From the NCBI GenBank assembly GCA_017306155.1, contig JAFKJB010000012.1, forward strand, positions 62,001 through 126,000: a stretch of 64,000 bases of DNA, in the 5' to 3' direction. Shown here one piece after another: positions 1 through 11,400 of this stretch (position 1 is the stretch's first letter; the number at the start of each line of letters is the position of its first letter). Both the position numbers and the translations under genes were made by a program. The notes beneath the pieces were generated by a model. The model saw nothing but the letters and a program-made list of their open reading frames with translations. It was not told the origin of the DNA and made no database searches. Source of the DNA: Nitrosospira multiformis. GTDB lineage: Bacteria > Pseudomonadota > Gammaproteobacteria > Burkholderiales > Nitrosomonadaceae.

Positions 1-1616
<1,616 letters not shown>

Positions 1617-1620
<4 letters not shown>

Positions 1621-2543
1621 GGCCGCTCCGTCATGGCTGCCGCAACTGTTGCCCGATCAAGATGCGGGGCAAACATTTCGATGAAATCATACACGTATTT
1701 GCGCAGATAACTGTTGCGGCTGATACCAATGCGTGTCGTGCTGGGTTCGAACAGGTGGCTGGCGTCGATAGCCCGCAAATGCTTGTCGCGTGAAGGCTCA
1801 AACGCCATCTGCGCCAGTATCCCGATCCCCAGTCCCAGTTCCACATAGGTTTTAATGACATCAGCATCAATCGCCGTGAGCACGACATTGGGAACCAGGC
1901 CTTTTGCATCGAATGCCTGATTGATCTTCGAGCGGCCGGTAAATGCAAAATCATAAGTGATGATCGGATGCTCGGCGATCGCTTCCAGTGTCAATTCCTT
2001 GAGTTTGAGCAGAGGATGCCTGGGTGGAACGATTATGCAACGGTTCCACTGGTAGCAGGGCAGCATGACGAGTTCGCTGAACAGTTCGATCGCTTCCGTG
2101 GCAATCGCTATGTCGGCCACCCCGGATGTGACCAGTTCAGCGATCTGTGTCGGATTGCCCTGGCGTAAAACCAGTCGCACCTTGGGGTAGCGTGCGGTAA
2201 AATGCTGGATTGCGGAAGGCAACGCATACCGCGCCTGTGTATGGGTCGTAGCGATAGTCAGAGAGCCGCTCGCTTCATTGGCAAATTCCTGCCCCACCTG
2301 CTTCAGGTTTTTTGCGTCTCTTAACATTCTTTCGGCAATTTCGAGAATCGCCCGGCCGGGTGGCGTGGTTTCAACCACGCGCTTGCCGTTTCGTACAAAA
2401 ATATCCACCCCCAGTTCGTTTTCCAGCAGGCGGATCTGCTTGCTGATACCAGGCTGGGAAGTATGGAGAATTTCCGCCGCCTTGGATAAGTTCAGGCCCT
2501 GGTTGGCGACTTCGCATAAATAACGCAATTGCTGCAATTTCAT
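1617..2543 (-). CDS. cysB: LysR-family regulator, CysB/Cbl type
   Basis: 308 residues, the normal length for a CysB-like LysR regulator. An N-terminal winged helix-turn-helix (about residues 1-60, with the segment AAEILHTSQPGISKQIRLLE) is followed by a periplasmic-binding-protein-like effector domain. Its sequence follows the CysB/Cbl pattern: the TTHTQARY stretch near 100, YDFAFTGRS near 200, and GLGIGILAQMA near 235. CysB proteins activate sulfate-assimilation operons and respond to O-acetylserine or N-acetylserine. The gene is divergent from cysI across 183 bp that contain a strong inverted-repeat operator. This supports the assignment and suggests control of both itself and the cys run. 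It ends inside the mutL start codon. It could equally be called cbl, since the two paralogues cannot be separated by eye. Confidence 0.93.
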
Positions 2544-2556
2544 GATCGGGATCTAA

Positions 2557-2586
2557 ATAACATTAAGTTATGTTAATCTAACATAA
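2557..2586. promoter_or_regulatory. Triple half-site operator between cysB and cysI
   Basis: Three copies of one hexamer alternate in orientation: TAACAT (2558-2563), ATGTTA (2570-2575) and TAACAT (2579-2584). The second and third extend to a perfect 8-bp inverted repeat, TTATGTTA / TAACATAA, separated by 3 bp. The first two also form ATAAC-N5-GTTAT (2557-2571), the T-N11-A geometry typical of LysR operators. The position is 14-43 bp upstream of the cysB start and about 140 bp upstream of cysI. It is the obvious candidate for CysB binding and cysB autoregulation; binding itself is inferred. Confidence 0.6.
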
Positions 2587-2594
2587 TATTCTTT

Positions 2595-2625
2595 CGCGAT
2601 ATATATGTTCATTGCTATTATCGCG
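2595..2625 (+). other. Inverted repeat in the cysI leader
   Basis: CGCGATA (2595-2601) pairs perfectly with TATCGCG (2619-2625) around a 17-nt loop and is followed by TTTT. It lies about 100 bp upstream of cysI. It could be a weak leader hairpin or part of the regulatory region; no riboswitch class was recognised. Confidence 0.35.
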
Positions 2626-2726
2626 TTTTCGATGCATCATGCGCGGTTTCCTGCTTCTCGCGTGCGTGGGCGAAGCGGGAGGGGTGATGAGGTATGGCAT
2701 ACACAGTGGAATAGTGGAGGATGTAA

Positions 2727-4820
2727 ATGGGTTATCTGGATAACCTCGCGAATGACGGGGAAATAGCTTTATACGATCAGTCGGTACAGGAGTACCGCGA
2801 TCTGAAAATGGATGTTACGCGCTTTACTGCCGGCCGCCTTCAGATGGGAATTTACGGCCAGCGGCAGGAAGGGGTCAACATGGTGCGTATCAAGCTGCCC
2901 GGCGGACGGGTATCCGCTCCGAAACTGCGAACGATCGCCTCCGCTCTGGAGAAATTCTCCCGGCATGATGTGGTCCATATCACCACGCGCCAGGATATCC
3001 AGATGCATTACGTGCCTCTGGAGCAGACGCCGGCCACCTTGCGCCACCTGGCGGAGGGGGGATTGACCACGCGCGAGGCATGCGGCAATACGATACGGAA
3101 TATAACGACCTGTCCCCTCTCCGGGGTATGTCCACGCCAGCATACCGACGTCACCCGGCATCTGGAGGGAACGGTGCGGCATATGCTGCGCAATCCCCTG
3201 ACGCAGCAGATGCCGCGCAAGTTCAAGATCAGCCTGTCAGCGTGCGAAGCCGATTGTGCGCAGGGGATGATGCATGATCTCGGCGTCATCGCGGTACGCA
3301 ATGGCGACCGCTTCGGCTTCAAGGTGGTCGCGGGCGGCGGGCTCGGGCACAAGCCGCACGAAGCTATCGTAGTAGAAGAGTTCATCGAGGAGAAAGACCT
3401 GCTGGCGGTGATGGAGGCGGTGATCCAGCTGCATAACCGCTACTCGGACCGGGCAAAACGCGCCAAGTCACGGATCAAGTTTCTTGTGGATAAATTTGGT
3501 CCGGAAGGGTTTGTCGAGAAATATCGCGAAGAGTTGGTTCGTACCAAATCGGCACTGGCAACCGTGGATTATCCGAAAGGAGAGTGGAGTGCCGGGGGCG
3601 ATGGGGAAGCGCCGGGCATCGGTGCACCGCGCCGCATTTTCCCGCAGAAGCAGGCGGGCTACTATGTGTTCCCCATCAGTGTGCCGATGGGGAATCTGGA
3701 CGTGACCCAATTGCGCGGTCTTGCCGATATCTGCGACACATTCGATCTGCCCGATATCCGCACCAGCCAGGATCAGAACATGTTCCTGCCAGACGTGCCC
3801 GAAGCCAAAATCGAGCCCCTGCGGGCTGCCCTTGCTGCTTTGGGGCTGGGAGTGCCGAAGGCAGGCGATGATGTGGTGGCGTGTCCGGGAACATCGACCT
3901 GCCGTCTGGGGATTACTTCCAGCACGATCGTAGGACCCAAGCTGAGCGGCGGCGAGCATGACCTGAAGATACGGGTATCAGGATGCCATAACGGCTGCGC
4001 GCAGCCGGAAGCGGGAGATATCGGCATCTACGGTGAAGGCAAGCGCATGCACGGCAAGCTCGTGCCGCATTACCAGATGCATTTCGGCGGTAATGGGATG
4101 GCGCGTGGCGCGCTGGCGTTCAAAGGTCCATCGGTGCCGACGGCCCGCGTCGAGGAGGCGGTGAAGCGGGTGCAATCGGCTTTTTCCGCCACACGTGAGG
4201 CGGATGAGCCCTTCTTTTCCTGGGCGCATCGGAAGGATAAGGCCTATTTCAATGATCTGCTGGCGGATCTGGTGGAGGTCAAACCCGAACAAGTGGAATC
4301 TGTTCTGCGCGATCATGGCCAGAAGGCTGATTTCAAGGTGTTGCAATTGGGCGGGGGGGAGTGTGCCGGCGTGGTTCAGACAAAGACCGGTACGAGCTTT
4401 TTCGAAGCGGCGCACGAGCGCAATTACCGGGATGCGCTCAAGTTTCAACTGAAATTTGCCGATTCTGTCGCATGCGCCGAAGAAATCGCGCGCTTGCTCG
4501 CACAAGGCACGCTGGAATTGATTGGCGGCGAGAAGCGCGATGACCTGTCGGGTTTGGCGGAGGAGTTTAGACGCTTGCTGCCCACCAAGCCGAGGTTGTC
4601 GCGGCAGTTGGCTAAATTCGCAGAAGATTTTGCGAGCCCGGCGGAAGAGTTGAATGATGCTCGCCTGACCGAGTGGTTTGCCGAGCTGGATACGTGGACG
4701 ATGGAGGTTGCGCAGTTCTGCCTGGATTTCGACCGCGGGCTCGATCTGGAGGGGGCGCTGCCAAGGCCGCTTCCCGCCAGGGCCGCGATGGGACGGGCGC
4801 CTTCCTCGGCAACTGTCTGA
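2727..4820 (+). CDS. cysI: Sulfite reductase hemoprotein with C-terminal extension
   Basis: Reduces sulfite to sulfide with six electrons during cysteine biosynthesis. The ferredoxin-like half domains and the paired siroheme domains fill about residues 1-540. The siroheme/[4Fe-4S] ligands are visible as C386-x5-C392 and C420-x3-C424. An ACEADCAQG stretch sits near residue 173. At 697 residues it is about 130 longer than the classical 550-570-residue CysI. The extra segment, from about 540, contains an LGGGECAGVV motif and then alpha-helical sequence that faintly recalls HEPN-type helical domains (uncertain). The start is well supported by GGAGG eight bases upstream of the ATG. cysH follows after 42 bp. 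No cysJ flavoprotein or cysG is present, so the electron donor is probably ferredoxin or an unlinked reductase. Confidence 0.93.
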   Translation: MGYLDNLANDGEIALYDQSVQEYRDLKMDVTRFTAGRLQMGIYGQRQEGVNMVRIKLPGGRVSAPKLRTIASALEKFSRHDVVHITTRQDIQMHYVPLEQTPATLRHLAEGGLTTREACGNTIRNITTCPLSGVCPRQHTDVTRHLEGTVRHMLRNPLTQQMPRKFKISLSACEADCAQGMMHDLGVIAVRNGDRFGFKVVAGGGLGHKPHEAIVVEEFIEEKDLLAVMEAVIQLHNRYSDRAKRAKSRIKFLVDKFGPEGFVEKYREELVRTKSALATVDYPKGEWSAGGDGEAPGIGAPRRIFPQKQAGYYVFPISVPMGNLDVTQLRGLADICDTFDLPDIRTSQDQNMFLPDVPEAKIEPLRAALAALGLGVPKAGDDVVACPGTSTCRLGITSSTIVGPKLSGGEHDLKIRVSGCHNGCAQPEAGDIGIYGEGKRMHGKLVPHYQMHFGGNGMARGALAFKGPSVPTARVEEAVKRVQSAFSATREADEPFFSWAHRKDKAYFNDLLADLVEVKPEQVESVLRDHGQKADFKVLQLGGGECAGVVQTKTGTSFFEAAHERNYRDALKFQLKFADSVACAEEIARLLAQGTLELIGGEKRDDLSGLAEEFRRLLPTKPRLSRQLAKFAEDFASPAEELNDARLTEWFAELDTWTMEVAQFCLDFDRGLDLEGALPRPLPARAAMGRAPSSATV

Positions 4821-4862
4821 TTAGCTCGATGAATGATTGACTGGGAATAACTGGTTGGGGAC

Positions 4863-5621
4863 ATGAGCCTGGATCAAAAAATCGCAGAGGCGCGCATATT
4901 GCTGGAAAAGGTGCAGAAAGATCATGCGCCTGCCACCTTCGCCAACAGTTTCGGCGCCGAGGACATGGTGCTGACCGATCTCATTGCGCGGCATTATCCG
5001 GATATCGGGATGCTCACACTGGATACCGGACGGCTTCCGCAGGAAACCTATGATCTCATGCAGCAGGTTACCGAGCGGTACGGCATCCGGATTCCAGTCT
5101 ATTTTCCGGACGCTGCCGCAGTGGAAGCATACGTGGCGCAGAACGGCCCCAATGCGTTTTACGACAGCGTGGATTTGCGCAAGAAGTGCTGCCGCATCCG
5201 CAAGGTCGAACCGTTGAAGCGCGCCTTGAGAGGCAAGCACGCATGGATTACCGGCTTGCGCCGGGATCAGGCGCCTACCCGGAAGGATCTGGCCGCATCG
5301 GAGTTCGATGCCGAGAACGGCCTGCAAAAATTCAGCCCCCTGCTGGACTGGAGCCAGGCTGATGTATGGGCGTATCTCAAGCAGTTCGATGTGCCCTACA
5401 ACGCCCTGCACGACAAGGGTTACACGAGTATCGGATGCGCTCCTTGCACTCGCGCCATTACCCCTGGCGAGGATGTTCGCGCCGGCCGCTGGTGGTGGGA
5501 GGATCCGGAAATCAAGGAATGTGGCCTACACCCCGGCAAAAAACATGGCGCCCAGAATGTCGCAAGCGCCACCCCTGCCGGTTCAGGCGCGGTAGTAAAG
5601 GATCTGGCTGTTTCAGATTGA
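4863..5621 (+). CDS. cysH: Assimilatory adenylylsulfate (APS/PAPS) reductase
   Basis: Reduces activated sulfate (APS, possibly PAPS) to sulfite with thioredoxin or glutathione-type donors. 252 residues with a PAPS-reductase/ATP-pyrophosphatase fold. The [4Fe-4S] ligand pairs C109-C110 and C192-x2-C195 are present. These mark the iron-sulfur APS-reducing class rather than the enterobacterial PAPS reductase. The catalytic cysteine is in the C-terminal ECGLH motif (C220). It sits 42 bp after cysI and 114 bp before cysD, on the same strand, consistent with one transcript. No cysC (APS kinase) is seen here, which fits direct APS reduction. Confidence 0.95.
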   Translation: MSLDQKIAEARILLEKVQKDHAPATFANSFGAEDMVLTDLIARHYPDIGMLTLDTGRLPQETYDLMQQVTERYGIRIPVYFPDAAAVEAYVAQNGPNAFYDSVDLRKKCCRIRKVEPLKRALRGKHAWITGLRRDQAPTRKDLAASEFDAENGLQKFSPLLDWSQADVWAYLKQFDVPYNALHDKGYTSIGCAPCTRAITPGEDVRAGRWWWEDPEIKECGLHPGKKHGAQNVASATPAGSGAVVKDLAVSD

Positions 5622-5735
5622 ATGCGGATCCCGGAGAGTGGAAATAAAAGACGTCAGCGAGTGCAGCAGCGGTAGCAGAAACAAGGGAATCAGGAATCGC
5701 ATGAAGCGCCTCCTGAACTGAATGGGGATTGTTTG

Positions 5736-6737
5736 ATGGACGTTATTTTGAATCAAATGGATGAATTTGCACCTGTTGCAGGGCCGGTTGCAGGTCTTGT
5801 GATGAAGAATGAACCGGTGGTCATCAAGCGGCGTGTCGTGCGGCAACTTGGCCATCTTGAAGCACTGGAAAGTGAAGCAATCCACATCATGCGCGAGGTC
5901 GCGGCCGAGTGTGCCAATCCCGCTCTACTCTTTTCCGGTGGCAAGGACTCGATTGTTCTTCTGCGTCTGGCGGAAAAGGCTTTCCGCCCAGGACGTTTCC
6001 CGTTTCCTTTGATGCATGTCGATACTGGCCATAATTTCCCGGAAGTGATCGAGTTTCGTGACCGCCGTGTCAAGCAACTCGGTGAGCGTTTAATCGTTGC
6101 CAGCATGGAAGACTCGATCAAGCAGGGAAGGGTGGTGCTGCGCTCGGAAAATCAGAGCCGTAATCCCTTTCAATCCGTAACGCTGCTGGATGCCATCGCC
6201 GAGCATGGTTTCGATGCCTGTATTGGCGGGGCGCGGCGCGACGAGGAGAAAGCGCGGGCCAAGGAACGCATATTTTCCTTCCGGGATGAATTCGGCCAAT
6301 GGGACCCGAAGAACCAGCGTCCGGAATTATGGGATCTTTACAATGCAAGAGTTCATCCGGGAGAAAATATCCGCGTATTTCCCATCAGCAACTGGACGGA
6401 ACTCGATGTGTGGGAATACATCTCGCGCGAGGGGCTGGAGGTGCCGCACATCTATTTCGCCCACAGGCGCGATGTCATCCGGCGCGGCAGCGGCCTTTTG
6501 CCGATATCGCACCTGGTTCAGCCGAAGGAAGGGGAAAAGGTTGAGAATCTCATGGTGCGCTTCCGGACGGTGGGTGACATGAGCTGCACCTGCCCGGTGG
6601 AGTCGGCAGCGGTCGGTATCGGGGAAATCATTGCAGAGACGGCGATTACGCGAATTACTGAACGGGGTGCAACGCGCATGGACGACCAGACATCGGAGGC
6701 TTCCATGGAGTTGCGCAAGAGAGAAGGGTATTTCTGA
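5736..6737 (+). CDS. cysD: Sulfate adenylyltransferase subunit 2
   Basis: Catalytic subunit of ATP sulfurylase, which makes APS from sulfate and ATP; it works as a heterodimer with CysN. The PP-loop motif SGGKDS is at about residues 67-72, and the later RRDEEKARAKER and ENIRVFPISNWTELDVWEY stretches are typical of the family. I place the start at the ATG at 5736; the in-frame TTG immediately before it (5733) is an alternative. The protein carries about 30 N-terminal residues before the usual CysD beginning, so an internal ATG near 5802 is also possible. cysN follows after 142 bp with a terminator-like hairpin in between. Confidence 0.95.
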   Translation: MDVILNQMDEFAPVAGPVAGLVMKNEPVVIKRRVVRQLGHLEALESEAIHIMREVAAECANPALLFSGGKDSIVLLRLAEKAFRPGRFPFPLMHVDTGHNFPEVIEFRDRRVKQLGERLIVASMEDSIKQGRVVLRSENQSRNPFQSVTLLDAIAEHGFDACIGGARRDEEKARAKERIFSFRDEFGQWDPKNQRPELWDLYNARVHPGENIRVFPISNWTELDVWEYISREGLEVPHIYFAHRRDVIRRGSGLLPISHLVQPKEGEKVENLMVRFRTVGDMSCTCPVESAAVGIGEIIAETAITRITERGATRMDDQTSEASMELRKREGYF

Positions 6738-6753
6738 GAGACCTTGCCCTCTC

Positions 6754-6779
6754 CCGAGCGGCTCCGGTTTTCCTTTTTT
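6754..6779 (+). terminator. Weak hairpin plus T-run between cysD and cysN
   Basis: CCGAG (6754-6758) pairs with CTCCGG (6762-6767, one bulged base) around a 3-nt loop, followed directly by TTTTCCTTTTTT. It resembles a short intrinsic terminator 17 bp after the cysD stop. Because cysN is 100 bp further on and functionally coupled, it may act as a partial terminator that sets the CysD:CysN ratio, or may be inactive. Confidence 0.35.
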
Positions 6780-6879
6780 AAAATGACAGCTTCGGAAAGC
6801 AGATAATCTCCCATTCTTTTCATCTTTGTTGCAGGTCAGATGAAGTAACGGAGAAAAAGAATTTCCAGACGAGTGTTAA

Positions 6880-8169
6880 ATGTCAGTTATTGAAAATATT
6901 TCCTTCGATCATTCGGAGTTATTGCGTTTCATTACCGCCGGCAGCGTGGATGACGGCAAAAGCACGCTGATCGGCCGCTTGCTGCACGACTCAAAATCGA
7001 TTTTTGAAGATCAGCTGAGCGCGATCGCCCATACTTCCCGTAAGCGCGGGATGGAAGCTGTCGATCTGTCGCTGCTCACCGATGGCCTCCAGGCAGAACG
7101 CGAACAAGGCATTACCATCGATGTAGCCTATCGTTACTTCGCCACCCCCAAGCGTAAGTTCATCATTGCTGACACGCCGGGGCATGAGCAATATACCCGC
7201 AATATGGTAACCGGCGCTTCCACCGCCAATCTCGCCATTATCCTGATCGATGCCCGCAAGGGTGTGCTCACGCAATCCCGCCGTCATGCCTACCTCGCCA
7301 GCCTCGTCGGTATTCCTCATCTGGTGGTGGCGGTCAACAAGATGGATCTGGTGGGTTATTCCCAGGACGTGTTCGAGCGAATCTGCCAGGAATTTCACCG
7401 TTTCGTTGCCGGACTCAATCTGAAAAACATCGCTTATATTCCGATGTCTGCCCTGAACGGCGACATGGTGGTCGAGCGCGGCAGTAACCTCGGCTGGTAC
7501 AAAGGCATGACGCTGATGGATTTACTGGAAAAGGTTCCGGTTGACCATGACATCAACCTTGAAGATTTTCGCTTTCCCGTGCAATTGGTATGTCGCCCGC
7601 AAACGGAGGAATGGCATGACTTCAGGGGCTACATGGGCCGTATCGAATCCGGTTCCATCAGTGTGGGTGACGAGGTGCAGGTTCTGCCTTCCGGCCTGAC
7701 CTCGCGCATCAGGGAAATCGTCACTTATGAAGGAAATGTCGAGGATGCGGTTGCGCCCCAGTCGGTAACGCTGACGATTGAAGATCATCTGGATATATCA
7801 AGAGGGGACATGCTGGTAAAAACTTCCCAGCTTCCCCAGGTTACAAAAGAATTTGATGCGATGCTGTGCTGGTTGTCTGAGCAGAGCCTCGATTCCCGGC
7901 GCAAATACCTGATCAAGCACACCACACGGGTGGTAAAAGCCGTCATATCCCGCATAGATTATCGGCTGGATATCAATACCCTGAACCATGACGCCGCTGA
8001 TACTCTCAAAATGAATGACATTGCGCGGGTATCGCTCAAGGTCCATCAGCCTCTGGTATGGGATGCATACCCGCGTAATCATGCGACCGGGAGCTTCATC
8101 GTGATCGATGAGGTTACGAACAATACCGTGGCCGCAGGGATGATCTGTCCTTCAAAAGGCCAGGGCTGA
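6880..8169 (+). CDS. cysN: Sulfate adenylyltransferase subunit 1 (GTPase)
   Basis: GTP-binding regulatory subunit of ATP sulfurylase; GTP hydrolysis drives APS synthesis by CysD. The translation-factor-type GTPase motifs are clear: GSVDDGKST at residues 21-29, DTPGHEQY from 98, and NKMD at 153-156. They are followed by EF-Tu-like domains II and III. 429 residues, slightly shorter than enterobacterial CysN (about 475). There is no fused C-terminal CysC kinase domain, in keeping with a pathway that reduces APS directly. It is the last gene of the cys run before a 288-bp gap. Confidence 0.95.
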   Translation: MSVIENISFDHSELLRFITAGSVDDGKSTLIGRLLHDSKSIFEDQLSAIAHTSRKRGMEAVDLSLLTDGLQAEREQGITIDVAYRYFATPKRKFIIADTPGHEQYTRNMVTGASTANLAIILIDARKGVLTQSRRHAYLASLVGIPHLVVAVNKMDLVGYSQDVFERICQEFHRFVAGLNLKNIAYIPMSALNGDMVVERGSNLGWYKGMTLMDLLEKVPVDHDINLEDFRFPVQLVCRPQTEEWHDFRGYMGRIESGSISVGDEVQVLPSGLTSRIREIVTYEGNVEDAVAPQSVTLTIEDHLDISRGDMLVKTSQLPQVTKEFDAMLCWLSEQSLDSRRKYLIKHTTRVVKAVISRIDYRLDINTLNHDAADTLKMNDIARVSLKVHQPLVWDAYPRNHATGSFIVIDEVTNNTVAAGMICPSKGQG

Positions 8170-8457
8170 CGACAAGCCCCGCGGGCTGTCAGGTCTGTAA
8201 GGCAGCAGAGCAGCCGGCAGTTCAATGTTGCAGGGGCCGGCGGCACCACGCATTCCGAATGCTCAACAGGCCTTGTAGACAGATAGGACAGACAAGGGGC
8301 GGATAAGGGGAACAGGACCTTGCCGCTTTTGTGTTTTTAAAGCGGGAAAAAGCACAAACTGAAAAGGGATATAAAACTTTTCGTACATGATCAGTTCTGA
8401 TAGCTGATGATTTTTGTCTCATTTTGATTTCACTTATAACTTTTGAATGACTTTATC
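8170..8457. other. Intergenic region after cysN
   Basis: No credible gene. Just after the cysN stop, GACAAGCCC and GGGCTGTC form a GC-rich hairpin (about 8171-8190, one bulged A) without a T-run. The remainder becomes AT-rich toward 8457 and presumably carries the promoter of the next gene; no convincing -35/-10 pair was identified. Confidence 0.4.
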
Positions 8458-11400
8458 ATGACAAGTTTACAATCGGCGCTTCACCCGGCACAGGCATCTG
8501 AGGTTCCCTCTCCGGCGCTGGGGTTTGGCATGGCTTTTGCCGACCTGTATCGTCGGGAAGGGCTGGTGAGACTGGATCAGGCATTCCTTGGTTTTCTCTC
8601 CGAAGGAGAGCCGGGGCTGCGTGTTCGCCTGGAGCAGGCACGAATCCAGCCCGATCATCTCGATCGCAAGGAAGAGGCCGCGCTGCTGATTGAAGTCGCG
8701 CCCTGGATGGAGGATTTCATTGCCAGACTGTTCGGCATAGAGAAGGAAGCCGGAGCGCTTGCCGCACGTCATCATCAGCTGGCACCCCTTTATTCCTGCA
8801 AGAGGCTGTTCGTGCAGCGGCGCGCCATGAACAAAGTCAGCGAGGCGGATGCCGCCGCAGTGGATGGCGTTGCACTGGAAGCAAAACTGGCGGCTGAATT
8901 CGGCGCTCCTTTCTCAGAGCTGGTTTTTGCAACAAAAGTGGCGGAGTGGCTGCTGGACGAGGGCGCGAATGAAGACCGCCTCAAGGATGCCTTGCTGTAT
9001 GCCGCCTGGGCGTTAAAGACTCCTGCGGGACGGGAGCGCAATGCAACGGGCGTATTGTTCAAGGCCCCGGCCAAGCTCGATTTCCTGCATCTGCTGTCAA
9101 CGGAAACGGACACGTCGGCAGGTTATACCGTTCACAAGCTTCATCATGTACGGCGCCGGGAAGGATTTTCCCTCACCGACCAGGGAACCGACCTGACGGG
9201 CGCCCTGGATGAGTCGAATTACTGCATCTGGTGCCATGAACAGGGAAAGGATTCCTGCTCCAAGGGGATGAAAGAAAAACAAAAAACACCCGATGAGCCT
9301 GTTAACTTCAAAAAAAGCCAGCTTGGCGTGCTGCTGACAGGATGCCCTCTGGAAGAGCGCATTTCGGAATTTCACAAACTCAAGACGCAGGGCGTGGCGA
9401 TAGGCGGCCTCGCGATGATTGTCATCGACAATCCCATGTGTGCCGGCACGGGGCATCGTATCTGCAACGACTGCATGAAATCCTGCATTTACCAGAAGCA
9501 GGAACCGGTCGATATCCCGCAGGCCGAGACGCGCACCCTCAAGGATGTCCTGGAACTGCCCTGGGGATTCGAGATCTACAGCCTCCTGACCCGCTGGAAT
9601 CCGCTCAATCTGCGTCGCCCGGTGCCGAAGGCGCCGACGGGCCGCAAGGTGCTGGTGGTGGGCATGGGGCCGGCGGGGTATACCCTGGCGCATCATTTGA
9701 TGAATGACGGCCATACCGTGGTTGGAATCGATGGCCTCAAGATCGAGCCCCTGGAACCGGAACTCTCGGGCGTGAACAAGCAGGGAGAGCATGTTCCGTT
9801 CAGGGCCATCCGCAATACCGATGAGCTGTCGGAGAACCTGGATGAGCGTATGCCCGGCGGGTTCGGCGGTGTTGCGGAGTACGGCATCACCGTTCGTTGG
9901 GACAAGAACTTTCTCAAGCTGATCCGCCTGCTTCTGGAGCGTCGGGAGGAGTTTGCGCTTTTTGGCGGGGTCCGCTTCGGCGGAACGCTTACTGCGGACG
10001 ATGCCTTCGCCATGGGGTTCGATCATGTAGCACTTGCCGCAGGGGCAGGGCGTCCTACCGTGCTCGATTTGCCCAATGGCCTGGCGCGCGGCGTTCGCGC
10101 TGCCTCCGATTTCCTGATGGCATTGCAGCTGACCGGGGCGGCCCAGACCAACTCGGTTGCCAACATGCAGTTGCGCCTGCCGGTGGTGGTCATCGGGGGA
10201 GGACTGACAGCCATCGATACCGCGACCGAAGCACTGGCATACTATCCCGTGCAAGTGGACAAGTTCCTCCGCCGATATGAAATTCTTACGGCTGTCCAGG
10301 GTGAAGCAGCAATCCGTGGAGCCTGGGATGAGGAAGAGCGCGAAATTGCCGAGGAGTTTCTCAGTCATGCCAGGGCCATTCGGGCAGAGCGCAGGGAAGC
10401 GGAGCGGGAAGGACGGGTTCCGCGGATACTGGAACTGCTGCAATCCTGGGGAGGCGCGACTATCGCCTATCGAAAACGCCTCATCGACAGCCCCTCCTAC
10501 ACGCTCAACCATGAAGAAGTCGAAAAAGCCATGGAGGAGGGCATATGGTTTGCCGAAGGACTCACTCCCCTCCGTGTGGATACCGATAGGTGGGAGCATG
10601 CGAAGGCGGTGCATTTTGCGGTGCAGGCACTCGACGAAACCGGTTCCTGGCAGAAAACCGGGCAAGCCGTATTGCCTGCCTGCGCTGTTCTGGTCGCAGC
10701 GGGAACGCAGCCCAATACGGTGCTTGCGCGGGAGGACGATAAACATTTCAAGCTGCATGGGCGCTATTTTGCCGCATGCGATGAAAACGGCGATCCGGCC
10801 AGTCCGGCACGCGGAAACCCCAAGCCCGAGCATCCCACCGTACTGTTGAGCCGTAATGAGGATGGGCGTTTCATCAGCTTCTTCGGCGACCTGCATCCGT
10901 CCTATTCGGGAAACGTGGTGAAAGCGATGTCCAGCGCCAAGCAGGGTTATCCCGTGGTCAGCCACGTGCTCGAACGCCTGGCGCCCGCTTCGACGAAGCC
11001 CGCCTGGCTGTTTTTTGCGGAGATCAATGGCAGGCTGCGCGCAACCGTGCACAAGGTCGAACGCCTCACGCCCAATATCGTGGAGGTCGTCGTGCATGCG
11101 CCGATGGCAGTGGAACGTTTTCACCCGGGACAATTTTATCGCTTCCAGAACTTTGCAACGCTTGCCACAACCGCAGGCGATACCAAGCTGGCGATGGAAG
11201 GCATCGCGCTTACCGGCGCCTCGGTGGATGTTTCCCGCGGCCTGGTTTCGCTCATCGCGCTGGAAATGGGCGGGTCCGCGGATTTATGCGCAAGGCTCAA
11301 TCCGGGAGATCCCGTGGTTCTGATGGGCCCGACTGGCACGCCTACAGAAATTCTGCCGGATGAGACCGTGGCATTGGTGGGCGGGGGGCTCGGTAATGCC

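Noticed and set aside
9097-11133. 678-codon open frame antisense to the large oxidoreductase
   Set aside because: It mirrors a GC-rich coding strand with strong codon bias. Its translation has no domain or signal, and the sense gene has clear motifs throughout.
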